From Actinoplanes sp. L3-i22 (lineage in GTDB: Bacteria > Actinomycetota > Actinomycetes > Mycobacteriales > Micromonosporaceae), in assembly GCF_019704555.1 (NCBI RefSeq), contig NZ_AP024745.1, forward strand, positions 5,588,501 to 5,652,500: DNA of 64,000 nucleotides, written 5' to 3'. The notes under the pieces are model-generated. The model did no database searches. It was not told the DNA's origin and worked only from the letters and a program-made list of their open reading frames with translations. Shown piece by piece: positions 15,659 through 23,845 of the stretch (the first letter of the stretch is position 1; each line of letters opens with the position of its first letter). The translations under genes were made by a program, and so were the position numbers.

Positions 15659-16555
15659 ATGCTGATCGACTGTCACCAGCACCTGTGGCCGGAGCGTTTC
15701 CTGGCCGCCCTGCGCCGCCGCGACACCTACCCCTACCTGCGGGACTGGACGCTGCACCTGCCCGGCGAGGCGCCGTACCGGGTGGACCCCGCCGCGCACG
15801 ACGTCGCCCGCCGCCGCGACCGCGAGCTCGCCGAGGGCCGCGAGCAGGTGCTGCTCTCGCTCTCCAGCCCGCTCGGCATCGAGCACCTGCCCGGCGACGA
15901 CGGCGCCGAGCTCATCGACATCTGGCACGAGAGCGCCCTCGAGCTGCCCGAGCCGTACCGGATCTGGGCCGCCGCCCCGATCGCCCACCCGGACCCGTCG
16001 GCGCTGGCCAAGGTGCTGCGCGAGGACCGGATCGCCGGCCTGCAACTGCCCGCGACCGCGCTCGCCGACCCGGCCGACATCACCCGGATGGGGCCGCTGC
16101 TGGCCGAGGCCGAGGCCGCGGACAAACCGGTGCTGGTGCACCCCGGGCCGGCGCCGGCCTGCGCACCCGACCTGCCGTCCTGGTGGCCCGCCCTGGTGCC
16201 CTACGTGGCCCAGCAGCACCGCGCCTGGCTGGCCTGGCACATCGCCGGGCGGCGCGCGCACCCCCGGCTGCGGATCGCGTTCGTCGCGCTGGCCGGGCTC
16301 GCGCCGCTGCACCACGAGCGGCTGGCCGCGCGCGGGGGAGCGCTGGGGCCGGTCGATCCGGCTGTGTACTACGAGACCTCGTCGTACGGCACCCGGGCGA
16401 TCGACGCGATGGTCCGGGTGGTCGGCGTCGACCCGATCGTGCACGGCTCCGACCGGCCGTACGCGGAGCCCGCCGCCCCCGGCCTGGGCGCCGCCTTCAC
16501 CCACGCCATGTTCACCGCCAACCCGCGCCACCTCTTGAACGGAGCTCCACGATGA
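15659..16555 (+). CDS. Amidohydrolase family protein (ACMSD-like TIM barrel)
   Basis: A 298-residue metal-dependent hydrolase or decarboxylase of the amidohydrolase-2 type. MLIDCHQHLWPE gives the first H-x-H metal ligands, KPVLVHPGPAP the barrel histidine, WHIAGRRAHPRLRIAF the next strand and VHGSDRPYAEP the late aspartate. The family hydrolyses lactones and imides or decarboxylates aromatic acids. A GGAGG site precedes the ATG at 15659, and an upstream ATG inside the operator is rejected. The stop overlaps the start of the dioxygenase gene. It is divergent from and probably repressed by the LacI protein. Substrate is unknown. Confidence 0.87.
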   Translation: MLIDCHQHLWPERFLAALRRRDTYPYLRDWTLHLPGEAPYRVDPAAHDVARRRDRELAEGREQVLLSLSSPLGIEHLPGDDGAELIDIWHESALELPEPYRIWAAAPIAHPDPSALAKVLREDRIAGLQLPATALADPADITRMGPLLAEAEAADKPVLVHPGPAPACAPDLPSWWPALVPYVAQQHRAWLAWHIAGRRAHPRLRIAFVALAGLAPLHHERLAARGGALGPVDPAVYYETSSYGTRAIDAMVRVVGVDPIVHGSDRPYAEPAAPGLGAAFTHAMFTANPRHLLNGAPR

Positions 16556-17064
16556 CGACGGTCGCCGGCCCCGGCGTGCTTCCCGCCCTTCCCGGCCGTG
16601 TCCTGACCCCGAAGGAACTGCAACGCTGGGTCGCCGAGTTGGCCGCCCGCCCGGAGCTCTGGGAAGACCTGGTCCGCCACGACACCGGCAAACGGCACTA
16701 CGCCTCGCTGTACCGCGACGGTGACATCGACGTCTGGGTGCTCTGCTGGAACGTCGCGGACGACACCGGCTGGCACGACCACGACGTCTCGTCCGGCGCG
16801 GTCGCGGTGGTCCGCGGCGCGGTCACCGAGGCGAACCCGCGAATCGGCGGCGAGCCGGCCACCCGCGTCGTCCCGGCCGGCCGGAGCTTCGCCTTCGGCC
16901 CCGACCACATCCACCGGATGGGCGGCTCGGTCGACGGCTCGGTGACGCTGCACGCCTACTCACCGCCACTGTGGCGGATGGGCCAGTACTCGATCAGCGG
17001 CGACGGCGTCCTGCGCCGCCAGGCCGTCAGCTACGCCGACGAGCTGCGCCCGATCGACGCCTGA
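16552..17064 (+). CDS. Cysteine dioxygenase-like thiol dioxygenase (cupin)
   Basis: A 170-residue cupin. DDTGWHDHDVSSGAVAVVRG is cupin motif 1 with the H-x-H iron ligands, and FGPDHIHRMGG supplies the third histidine. TLHAYSPPLWRM is the family C-terminal signature with the active-site tyrosine. Two substrate-site positions look unusual by ungapped comparison with known cysteine dioxygenases: the carboxylate-binding Arg of Y-T-R-N is Ser (Y-A-S-L), and the Ser of the S-H-Y triad is Thr. The substrate may thus be a thiol other than cysteine; this is inference. It is coupled to the amidohydrolase by a four-base overlap, which suggests one pathway. Confidence 0.83.
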   Translation: MTTVAGPGVLPALPGRVLTPKELQRWVAELAARPELWEDLVRHDTGKRHYASLYRDGDIDVWVLCWNVADDTGWHDHDVSSGAVAVVRGAVTEANPRIGGEPATRVVPAGRSFAFGPDHIHRMGGSVDGSVTLHAYSPPLWRMGQYSISGDGVLRRQAVSYADELRPIDA

Positions 17065-17167
17065 TCGCTGGATGTGTCGCGGGTCACAGTAAAGCCGCCA
17101 ACCTTTTGCGGTTCGGCGCGTCCTTCCGGGCGACAGTGCACCCGACCGACAGTGCTGGAGCCTTGAG

Positions 17168-17539
17168 ATGCGCAGATCTACCCGGACCTTCGCGGTCGCC
17201 GCCGGAGCCGTGGCCGTCCTCGCCGTCGGCGGGGTGTCCGCCGCGGCGGCCTTCGCCGACGACGCCACCCCGGCCCCGGCCCCGACGGCCTCGACCGCGG
17301 CGCCGTCGCCGTCCGCCTTCACGGGGGAGCCGACCGCGGCGCCGTCGCCCTCCGCCTACACCGGGAAGCCCACCGCCGTGCCGTCGCCCACCGCTTCCAC
17401 GCGGAAGCCGACCGTCGCGCCGTCACCCACCGCCTCCACGCGGAAGCCGACCGCCGCGCCGTCGCCCACCCGGTCCGGCTCGACCCGGACGCCGACCGCC
17501 GCGCCGACGCCGAGCAGCTCGACCCCGGCCGCCTCCTGA
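17168..17539 (+). CDS. Secreted Pro/Ser/Thr-rich tandem repeat protein
   Basis: A 123-residue protein with a signal peptide (RRSTRTFAVAAGAVAVLAVGG, cleavage near AAAAFA-DD) and no other recognised domain. After residue 45 it consists of 13-residue repeats of the form AAPSPSAYTGKPT, four to five copies drifting from S-A-F-T-G-E to T-A-S-T-R-K and ending in a degenerate copy. The repeats are basic, Pro/Thr-rich and likely extended. No anchor follows, so it is secreted or wall-associated. It precedes an ECF sigma gene, with a strong hairpin at 17548-17573 between them. Confidence 0.72.
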   Translation: MRRSTRTFAVAAGAVAVLAVGGVSAAAAFADDATPAPAPTASTAAPSPSAFTGEPTAAPSPSAYTGKPTAVPSPTASTRKPTVAPSPTASTRKPTAAPSPTRSGSTRTPTAAPTPSSSTPAAS

Positions 17540-17547
17540 GGTCTCGC

Positions 17548-17573
17548 GCGCCGGCCGCCCGTGCGGCCGGCGC
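17548..17573 (+). terminator. GC-rich hairpin after the repeat protein gene
   Basis: A perfect 11-base stem, GCGCCGGCCGC, pairs with its complement across a CCGT loop, beginning nine bases after the stop codon. There is no U-tract, as is common for actinomycete terminators. It probably separates the secreted protein gene from the sigma factor gene. Confidence 0.6.
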
Positions 17574-17618
17574 CGCCGGTCTCCACCCATCACCCCGACC
17601 CACCCCGCGAGGCCTTTT

Positions 17619-18188
17619 GTGATCTTCGTGCTGCCGAGGCCCTGGTCGTTGCCGCTCTGGAGACGGGGGACCACGTCCGGCCCGGTCGCGACGGCGACGA
17701 CCGGGGCGTCCGCGATCCACGAGCTCTACCGGGAGCGCCGGCTGCCGCTGGTCCGGATGGCCGTGCTCATGGTCGACGACCTGCCCACCGCGGAGGACGT
17801 CGTCCAGGACGTCTTCACCCGGCTCTACCGCCGCCACGGCACCGGGCTGGACGCGCTCGACGATCCGAGCGCCTACCTGGTGTCGGCCGTCATGAACGCG
17901 GCGCGCTCGGTGCTGCGCCGGCGCCGGATCAGCCGGGCCTACCTGCCGCCGCGGCCGGACCCGGCGCCGGCCGCCGAGGACGAGGCCCTGCTCGGCGCGG
18001 GCGACCGGGAGGTGATCCGGGCGCTGCGCCGGCTCACCACCCGTCAGCGGCAGGTGATCGTCCTGCGCTACTGGTCGGGGCTCTCCGAGCGGGAGATCGC
18101 CGGCGCGCTGCGGATCACCGCCGGGACCGTCAAGTCGACCGCGCACCGCGCGCTGACGCTGCTGCGCGCCGAACTGGGGGAGAGTTGA
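17619..18188 (+). CDS. ECF sigma factor, SigE-family-like
   Basis: A 189-residue ECF sigma factor. Region 2 is at about residues 30-95: LVRMAVLMVDDLPTAEDVVQDVFTRLYRR and YLVSAVMNAARSVLRRRR. Region 4 is at about residues 125-185: LRRLTTRQRQVIVLRYWSGLSEREIAGAL and GTVKSTAHRALTLLRAEL. The A-E-D-V-V-Q-D and V-L-R-Y-W signatures fit the actinobacterial SigE-like group. The GTG start at 17619 follows a GAGG site. Its stop overlaps the TTG start of the next gene, a membrane protein that is the natural candidate for a partner or anti-sigma factor. Confidence 0.88.
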   Translation: MIFVLPRPWSLPLWRRGTTSGPVATATTGASAIHELYRERRLPLVRMAVLMVDDLPTAEDVVQDVFTRLYRRHGTGLDALDDPSAYLVSAVMNAARSVLRRRRISRAYLPPRPDPAPAAEDEALLGAGDREVIRALRRLTTRQRQVIVLRYWSGLSEREIAGALRITAGTVKSTAHRALTLLRAELGES

Positions 18189-18556
18189 CCGAAACCGATC
18201 TGGAACGGCGGCTGCGGGGAGCGCTGTCCGCCCGGGCCGCCGCCGTCACGAGCCGGGACCTGCGCCACGAGCCGGCGCCGTCCCGGGCCGCCCGCCGCGC
18301 CGGGCCGGCCCGGTGGTGGCTGCCGCTGACCGCCGGCCTCGCCGCCGCGGCGGTGTCGATCACGGTGTTCGCCGTGCTGCGCCCCGGGGATCCGGCACCG
18401 ACACCGCCCGCCGCACCGGCGTCGCCGACCCGGCCCGCGGTGCCGAGCGGACCTGCCTCGGCGCCCGCACCGTCCCGCTCACCGTCTCCGTCGTCGATCG
18501 AGCCGACTCCGACGGCATCCCAACCGGCGCCGACCGTCGCGCCCACCCCATCGTGA
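18185..18556 (+). CDS. Single-pass membrane protein, putative partner of the ECF sigma factor
   Basis: A 123-residue protein starting at TTG, preceded by GGGGGAGAG, and overlapping the sigma gene by four bases. The N-terminal 45 residues (TETDLERRLRGALSARAAAVT) are charged and helical. One membrane segment lies at about residues 47-67 (WWLPLTAGLAAAAVSITVFAVL). The rest is an extracytoplasmic Pro/Ser/Thr tail. The layout (short cytoplasmic domain, one helix, external tail, coupled to a sigma gene) fits an anti-sigma factor, but I see no zinc-binding HxxxCxxC motif. Confidence 0.7.
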   Translation: MTETDLERRLRGALSARAAAVTSRDLRHEPAPSRAARRAGPARWWLPLTAGLAAAAVSITVFAVLRPGDPAPTPPAAPASPTRPAVPSGPASAPAPSRSPSPSSIEPTPTASQPAPTVAPTPS

Positions 18557-18566
18557 GGTCAGGGCA

Positions 18567-19211
18567 TCAGGGCTCCGGCTCGTCCTGCTCGCGGCGTTCG
18601 AGGGCGCGCTCCCGGGCGTCGGCCAGTTCCTCCCGGACGTCCTCCCACCGCTGATGCTGGCGGACGTGCTCCTCCCGCTCCTCGGCCAGCCGATCACGTT
18701 CCTCGGCGAGCCGGTCCCGGTCGGCGGCCTGCTCGTCGCGCTCGTCGGCGCGCCGGTCCCGCTCGTCGGCCCGCCGGTCACGTTCGTCGGCCCGAGCGGT
18801 CGCGTCGTCCACGAATCGGACGGCCGGGCTCGTCGGTGACGAGCCGTAGGGATGCGGCGGCAGGTCGCCGTCGCGGGGATTGCCGCCGAGCAGCAGCCCG
18901 GCCTCGTCGATCACGCGCAACAGCCAGACCACGTGCGGCGGCGGGTCACACAGCCGCAGCTCGACCCCGCGCTCCACGGCGAGCCGATGGGCGGCCAGCA
19001 GCACCCGGACCCCGGCGACGTCGACGAAGTCGAGCTGGGCCGCCGCCACGTCCAGCTGTTTCACGCTGTCGTCCAGCGCGTCCTCCAGCAGCCGCATCAG
19101 CGGCGGCCCGCTGAGCAGGTCCAGTTCACCGGTCACGGTGACCGTCGTCCGGTCGCCGTCGTGGCGCACGGCCACGTGCAGGCGGCTGCCGTCATCGGTG
19201 AAGTACGTCAT
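18567..19211 (-). CDS. STAS-domain anti-sigma antagonist with heptad-repeat coiled coil
   Basis: A 214-residue protein. Residues 1-105 are a STAS domain: TVTVTGELDLLSGPPLMRLLEDAL, then QLDVAAAQLDFVDVAGVRVLLAAH. The position of the phosphoacceptor Ser of SpoIIAA-type proteins is occupied by D-V-A-G, so control by serine phosphorylation is doubtful. Residues 135-210 are a regular seven-residue charged repeat (A-D-E-R-D-R-R and drifted copies, about ten heptads), predicted to form a long coiled coil. The ATG overlaps the stop of the upstream kinase gene, so the pair is made together and probably interacts. Confidence 0.85.
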   Translation of the reverse strand: MTYFTDDGSRLHVAVRHDGDRTTVTVTGELDLLSGPPLMRLLEDALDDSVKQLDVAAAQLDFVDVAGVRVLLAAHRLAVERGVELRLCDPPPHVVWLLRVIDEAGLLLGGNPRDGDLPPHPYGSSPTSPAVRFVDDATARADERDRRADERDRRADERDEQAADRDRLAEERDRLAEEREEHVRQHQRWEDVREELADARERALERREQDEPEP

Positions 19212-19993
19212 GTCGTCCCCCGGATGGCCAGGGTCGCCCAGACCACCTTGCCGCGCCGGGACGGCAGCGCCCCCCACGCGGTGGCCGCGGCGGACACCGC
19301 GCGCAGACCCAGCCCGGATCGGGGCAGCGCGGCACCGCGTTCCGGGGCGGCCTCGAGCACCCGTGGCAGCTCCGGGTTGCCGTCCTGGACGGCCAGGTGC
19401 ACCACCGGGCCACGCAGCGAGACCCACACGTCGACCTCCGTTCCGGCGTGCTGGAGCGCGTTGGCGACCAGCTCCGACACGATCAGCCGGGCCGGATCGG
19501 CCAGGTGCGCCGCGCCGAAGGCCAGGCAGGCGCCCCCGGCCATGGTGCGGGCCAGCACGCACGCGGCATGCTGCGCGGGCAGGGTCATGTGCCGCTGCCG
19601 GACGCCGCCGGTCAGCACCGGCTCGTCGGCCCGCGCCGCGTCGACGCTGTCGGCCAGCACCAGCACGTGGTCGCCGCCACCGGTCGACATCCGCCGCCGG
19701 ACGGCCGGCGGCGCGGCGCACAGCACCAGCGTGACCTGCCGGCCGGCCTCGACGGCGAATCGGCCGGCGATGTGCCAGGTCGACGCGGACTCGCCGAACG
19801 GGTCCTGCAGCTGCGCCAGGTCGACCAGCACCACCAGGGGTGCCTCGGCCACGCAGGCCCGCAGCACGCGCGAGGTCTCCTGTCGCAGCGCGCCGTCCCA
19901 TCGTCCGCGCACGACTACCTGGGTCGCCGCGTCGCCGGACTCACTTACGCAGCTGACCTGCGGGGTGTCCACCACCAGGAAGGGAACGTTCAT
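19208..19993 (-). CDS. STAS-like plus HATPase (RsbW-like) anti-sigma regulatory kinase
   Basis: A 261-residue two-domain protein. The N-terminal 110 residues resemble a STAS/NTP-binding fold: VVVRGRWDGALRQETSRVLRACV, LVVLVDLAQLQDPFGESAS. The C-terminal half is a GHKL ATPase of the RsbW/SpoIIAB class: N box SELVANALQHAG at 173-184, G1 box VQDGNPEL at 202-209, G2 box SGLGLRAVSA at 226. Such kinases bind sigma factors and phosphorylate STAS antagonists. The ATG at 19993 is preferred over a start 19 codons upstream. It is translationally coupled to the STAS/coiled-coil gene. Its partner sigma factor is not obvious here. Confidence 0.85.
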   Translation of the reverse strand: MNVPFLVVDTPQVSCVSESGDAATQVVVRGRWDGALRQETSRVLRACVAEAPLVVLVDLAQLQDPFGESASTWHIAGRFAVEAGRQVTLVLCAAPPAVRRRMSTGGGDHVLVLADSVDAARADEPVLTGGVRQRHMTLPAQHAACVLARTMAGGACLAFGAAHLADPARLIVSELVANALQHAGTEVDVWVSLRGPVVHLAVQDGNPELPRVLEAAPERGAALPRSGLGLRAVSAAATAWGALPSRRGKVVWATLAIRGTT

Positions 19994-20175
19994 GAAATCG
20001 GATCTTTCATGCGGGACCGTTTCACCTCTTATTCTTCTCCTCCGGCACATTCATGCCAGAGCATCACGCCACGTCGGACCTCCTGTCCGACAGCGCCATC
20101 TGCGGATCGGAACCAAGGCCGCGAACCGCCGGTCCGGTTCCGGGGGTGGTGCCCGCCGCGGCTACAGTCCGGCGC

Positions 20176-20799
20176 ATGCGTCCTGGGATCAACCGGCTCG
20201 CCGCGGCGGCCGGTCTGGTGGTCACCGCGGGCGCCGGCGTCATGCTGTTCGCGCTGGTCGCCGGGCCGGGGCCGTGGTGGCGGGGCTATGTGAGCGAGGC
20301 GGGGGCGGCCGGTCACCCGTATGCCGTGGTCTATCGCCTGGGTTTGGTCCTGCTCGCGGCGGGGGTCGCGCTGCTCGGCCGGGCCCGGCCGGTGATCGGC
20401 CCATTGCTGCTGGTCACGGCCGGGCTGGCCGGCACGTCCGGGGTGGTGGCGTGCAGCGCGGGCTGCCCGTTGCCGCCGTTCGAGCCGACGACGCCCACCG
20501 ATGTCGTGCACGCCGCCGCCAGCGTCCTGGGCATGCTCGTCCTGGCCGCGGCGATGGCCGTGACCTGGTGGACGGCCGGGTGGGCGGTGACCCGGCGGCT
20601 GACGGCGGCCGCCCTGGCGCTGACCGTGCCGCTGGGCGGCGCGCTGGGCCTGATGATGCTGTTCGCCGGGCGCGGCGCCACGAGCGCGGTGCTGGAGCGG
20701 ATCCTGCTCGTGATCGGCGTGAGCTGGCTGGTCGGCACGGCCGCGATCACCTCGTTCGACGATCGGGTGCTCCCTCGCCGTACCGAAATAATGGTTTAA
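20176..20799 (+). CDS. DUF998 family membrane protein
   Basis: A 207-residue integral membrane protein with about six hydrophobic segments. [42 protein letters not shown] near the start, and C-P-L-P-P-F-E-P followed by [11 protein letters not shown] later, match the DUF998 family (W-x-x-x-Y-V-S-E-x-G, then a D-x-x-H helix). Function is unknown. An in-frame upstream extension without hydrophobic or family features is rejected in favour of ATG 20176. Its stop overlaps the end of the convergent dppF gene by four bases, and the upstream gene on the other strand is divergent. Confidence 0.8.
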   Translation: MRPGINRLAAAAGLVVTAGAGVMLFALVAGPGPWWRGYVSEAGAAGHPYAVVYRLGLVLLAAGVALLGRARPVIGPLLLVTAGLAGTSGVVACSAGCPLPPFEPTTPTDVVHAAASVLGMLVLAAAMAVTWWTAGWAVTRRLTAAALALTVPLGGALGLMMLFAGRGATSAVLERILLVIGVSWLVGTAAITSFDDRVLPRRTEIMV

Positions 20800-21896
20800 G
20801 GAAGGTCTGTCGGGGCTTGGATCAGGCCGGCGCCGACGTCGGGGGCCGCGTCCGTGGCCGGGCGGACGAGTTCGGTGCGCACCTCGTGCATCCGCAGCTC
20901 ACCGCTCTGGATCTCCGCGGCGAAGTGGCAGGCCACCCGCTGCCCGGACGGGTCGAAGACCCGCAGCGCCGGCCGGTCCTCCGCGCAGCGGCGCTGGGAC
21001 CAGGGACAACGGGTGCGGAACCGGCATCCGCTCGGTGGGTCGGCCGGGGACGGCAGGTCGCCGGCGAGCAGGATCCGCTCGCGCCGGTCCTCGGTCCAGG
21101 GGTCGGGGACCGGCACGGCCGAGAGCAGGGCCCGGGTGTACGGGTGCAGCGGCCGCTCGTAGAGTTGGTCGCCGTCCGCCTCCTCGACCAGCGCGCCCAG
21201 GTACATCACGCCGATCGTGTCCGAGATGTGCCGGACGACGGCCAGGTCGTGGGCGATCACCAGGTAGGTCAGGCCGAGCGACTCCTGCAGGTCGCCGAGC
21301 AGGTTGACGACCTGCGCCTGGATCGAGACGTCCAGCGCGGAGACCGGCTCGTCGGCCACGATCAGCTCCGGGCCGAGGATCAGGGCGCGGGCGATGCCGA
21401 TGCGCTGGCGCTGGCCGCCGGAGAACTCGTGCGGGTACTTGTTGAGCGTCGACGCGGGCAGGCCGACCGAGTCGAGGGTGGACCGGAGCCGACGCCGTAC
21501 CTCCGCCCGGTCCTTGTGCAGATTGTGCGCCTTGAGACCTTCGACCAGCAGGGACTCCACCGACTGGCGGGGATCGAGGCTGGACATCGGGTCCTGGAAC
21601 ACCATCTGGATGCGGCGGCGGAACAGCCGCATCTGCTCGCCCTTGAGCGCGCGGACGTCCGTACCGTCGAAAATGATCTTCCCGCTGGTCGGTTCGACCA
21701 GCCGGAGCAGGCCGCGGCCCAGGGTCGACTTGCCGCAGCCGGACTCGCCGACCAGTCCGTAGGTCTCGCCCCGGTTGATCTTCAGAGAAACACCGTCGAC
21801 GGCAAAGACCCGGCCTACGGTACGGTCGAAGAGCAGTCCACTTTTGATCGGAAAATGGACCTTGAGCTCGTCGATCTCGACCAGCGTGTCACTCAT
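20796..21896 (-). CDS. dppF: Dipeptide/oligopeptide ABC transporter ATP-binding protein (DppF-type)
   Basis: A 366-residue ATPase. Walker A is [14 protein letters not shown] near residue 50, signature [15 protein letters not shown], Walker [13 protein letters not shown]. The oligopeptide-transporter C-terminal extension has [14 protein letters not shown], the Cys-containing motif, and the tail [20 protein letters not shown]. With DppD it forms the nucleotide-binding heterodimer of the peptide importer. The ATG at 21896 overlaps the dppD stop. It is the last gene of the dppABCDF operon. Substrate could be peptides or another small solute imported by this class. Confidence 0.93.
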   Translation of the reverse strand: MSDTLVEIDELKVHFPIKSGLLFDRTVGRVFAVDGVSLKINRGETYGLVGESGCGKSTLGRGLLRLVEPTSGKIIFDGTDVRALKGEQMRLFRRRIQMVFQDPMSSLDPRQSVESLLVEGLKAHNLHKDRAEVRRRLRSTLDSVGLPASTLNKYPHEFSGGQRQRIGIARALILGPELIVADEPVSALDVSIQAQVVNLLGDLQESLGLTYLVIAHDLAVVRHISDTIGVMYLGALVEEADGDQLYERPLHPYTRALLSAVPVPDPWTEDRRERILLAGDLPSPADPPSGCRFRTRCPWSQRRCAEDRPALRVFDPSGQRVACHFAAEIQSGELRMHEVRTELVRPATDAAPDVGAGLIQAPTDLP

Positions 21897-22879
21897 GCCG
21901 GGACCTCCTGGGGGACGGGGTTGACGCACCGCAGCGCGCCGTTGTGCCGCCGGGTGGGTTCGAGCGGCACCGTCTCGCCCACGCAGTCGTCGGTCACCCG
22001 GTCGCAGCGCGGCGCGAAGGCGCAGCCGGCCGACCACGGGATGTTGTCGCTGACCGAGCCGCGGATCTGGTGCAGGCACTCGCCGCGGCCGGCGTCCAGC
22101 CGGGGCACCGACTGCAGAAGCCCATGCGTGTACGGATGTCGCGGGTCCCCGAAGAGGTCGTGCCGCCCGGCCCGCTCGACCACCTTGCCGGCGTACAGCA
22201 CGTTGACCGTGTCGCAGAGCCCGGCCACCACCCCGAGGTCATGGGTGATCATCACCAGGGCCGTGCCGGACCGCTCGACCAGGTCCTTGAGCAGGGACAG
22301 GATCTGCGCCTGGATGGTCACGTCCAGCGCCGTCGTCGGCTCGTCGGCGATCAGCAGGCGTGGCTTGCAGGCCAGCGCGATCGCGATCAGCGTGCGCTGC
22401 CGCATGCCGCCGGAGAGCTGGTGCGGGAACTCGCCGAGCCGGCGCGCCGGATCCGGGATGCCGACCGCGTCGAGCAGCTCCCGGGCCTGGCGCAGCGCCG
22501 CCTGCCGGGTCTTGCCCTGGTGGCGTTCCAGCACCTCGGCCACCTGCAGGCCGAGCGGGATCACCGGGTTCAGTGAGGACAGCGGGTCCTGGAAGATCAT
22601 GCCGATGTCCCGGCCGCGCCGGTCGCGCAGGTCCTGCGGGCGCAGCTGGAGCAGGTCGGTGCCGTCGAACAGCACCTCGCCGGTGACCGTGTTGCCGCGG
22701 CGCGGCAACAGGCCCATGATCGCCAGGCTGGTCACCGACTTGCCGCAGCCGGACTCGCCGACCAGCCCGACCGTCTGGCCGGGCTCCACGGCGAAATCGA
22801 CGCCGTCCACCGCGGTGAACGGCTCGGCGCCCTTGCGCCGGAAGACGACCGACAGGTCACGTACGTCGAGCAGAGCCAT
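21893..22879 (-). CDS. dppD: Dipeptide/oligopeptide ABC transporter ATP-binding protein (DppD-type)
   Basis: A 328-residue ATPase. Walker A is [19 protein letters not shown] near residue 38, Q-loop [13 protein letters not shown], signature [15 protein letters not shown], Walker [13 protein letters not shown]. The C-terminal [19 protein letters not shown] is the peptide-transporter-specific Cys motif. It is overlapped by dppF and lies six bases after dppC. It works with DppF to drive import through DppB/DppC. Confidence 0.94.
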   Translation of the reverse strand: MALLDVRDLSVVFRRKGAEPFTAVDGVDFAVEPGQTVGLVGESGCGKSVTSLAIMGLLPRRGNTVTGEVLFDGTDLLQLRPQDLRDRRGRDIGMIFQDPLSSLNPVIPLGLQVAEVLERHQGKTRQAALRQARELLDAVGIPDPARRLGEFPHQLSGGMRQRTLIAIALACKPRLLIADEPTTALDVTIQAQILSLLKDLVERSGTALVMITHDLGVVAGLCDTVNVLYAGKVVERAGRHDLFGDPRHPYTHGLLQSVPRLDAGRGECLHQIRGSVSDNIPWSAGCAFAPRCDRVTDDCVGETVPLEPTRRHNGALRCVNPVPQEVPA

Positions 22880-22885
22880 GCCTGA

Positions 22886-23845
22886 TCACCGCCGGTTCTT
22901 CGGGTCGAGGGCCTCGCGCATGCTCTCGCCGAGCAGGGTGAAGCCGAGCGCGACCAGGATGATCGCGATCGCCGGGAAGTACGCCAGCTCCGGGCGGACC
23001 TCCAGGTAGCGGACGCCGTCCACGCCCAGCATCAGGCCCCACTCGGCCCGGTTGATGTCCGGGTCGCCGAGGCCCAGGAAGGACAGCGCGGCCGCGTCCA
23101 GGATCGCCACCGCGAAGGTCAGGGTGGCCTGCACGATCACCGCGGTGAGCGAGTTCGGCAGCATGTGCCGGGTCACGATGTGCCGCTGCCGCACGCCGAG
23201 CGCGCGGGCCGCGAGCACGTGATCGCTCGCCCGCTGCGCCAGCATCGCCCCGCGCAGCAGCCGGGCGAAGACCGGCACGTTCACCGCCGCGACCGCGATG
23301 ATCACCGTCCACTGGGTCGACTCGCTGGCCAGCGCGACCAGCGTGATCGCCAGCAGCAGGCTGGGCAGGGCCAGCATGACGTCGGTGACCCGCATGATCA
23401 GCACGTCCACCCAGCCGCCGAGCGCGCCGGCGAGCGCGCCGAGCAGCACCCCGCACAGCAGACCGATCAGCGTGGCCAGCACCCCGACGAACAGGGTCTG
23501 CCGGGCGCCGTAGATCATCCGGGACGCGAAGTCGCGGCCCAGCGGGTCGCTGCCGAGCGGATGCCCGGCGCTGGGCCCCGGGACCGAGTCGACGGTCAGC
23601 TTGGCGGTCAGCTCCGGGAAGCGCTGCACCGGATCGTGCGGCGCCACCAGCGGGGCGAAGATCGCGATGATCAGGAAGAGCAGGATGATGCTCCCGCCGA
23701 CGATCGCGGCCGGGTTGCGCAGCAGCCGCCGGCCGGCGTCGCGGAACAGGCTGACCCCGCCGGCCGTGGACGTGCGGGCGGCCAGCTCGTCGATGCGGCG
23801 GCGCTTGTGGTCGCTGAGCGTCGCGAGGCCCCCGGGCCGGGTCAC
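22886..23845 (-). CDS. dppC: Dipeptide/oligopeptide ABC transporter permease (DppC-type)
   Basis: A 319-residue permease. A cytoplasmic N-terminus leads to the first helix (PAAIVGGSIILLFLIIAIFAPLVAPHDP), the usual DppC opening. About five more helices follow. The EAA-like coupling loop is VLAARALGVRQRHIVTRHMLPN near residue 215. SFLGLGDPDINRAEWGLML at about residue 255 is the conserved end of the family. Its start overlaps the dppB stop by four bases. Confidence 0.93.
   Translation of the reverse strand: MTRPGGLATLSDHKRRRIDELAARTSTAGGVSLFRDAGRRLLRNPAAIVGGSIILLFLIIAIFAPLVAPHDPVQRFPELTAKLTVDSVPGPSAGHPLGSDPLGRDFASRMIYGARQTLFVGVLATLIGLLCGVLLGALAGALGGWVDVLIMRVTDVMLALPSLLLAITLVALASESTQWTVIIAVAAVNVPVFARLLRGAMLAQRASDHVLAARALGVRQRHIVTRHMLPNSLTAVIVQATLTFAVAILDAAALSFLGLGDPDINRAEWGLMLGVDGVRYLEVRPELAYFPAIAIILVALGFTLLGESMREALDPKNRR

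Noticed and set aside
18660..18800. Tandem 21-base DNA repeats
   Set aside because: They encode the heptad coiled coil of the STAS protein and follow its reading frame, so they are not a separate repeat element.
18852..23009. A 1385-codon open frame on the plus strand
   Set aside because: It runs antisense to the STAS, kinase and dpp genes and crosses DUF998 in another frame. Its translation is Arg/Ala/Gly/Ser-rich with no family motif, the usual shadow frame of high-GC coding DNA.
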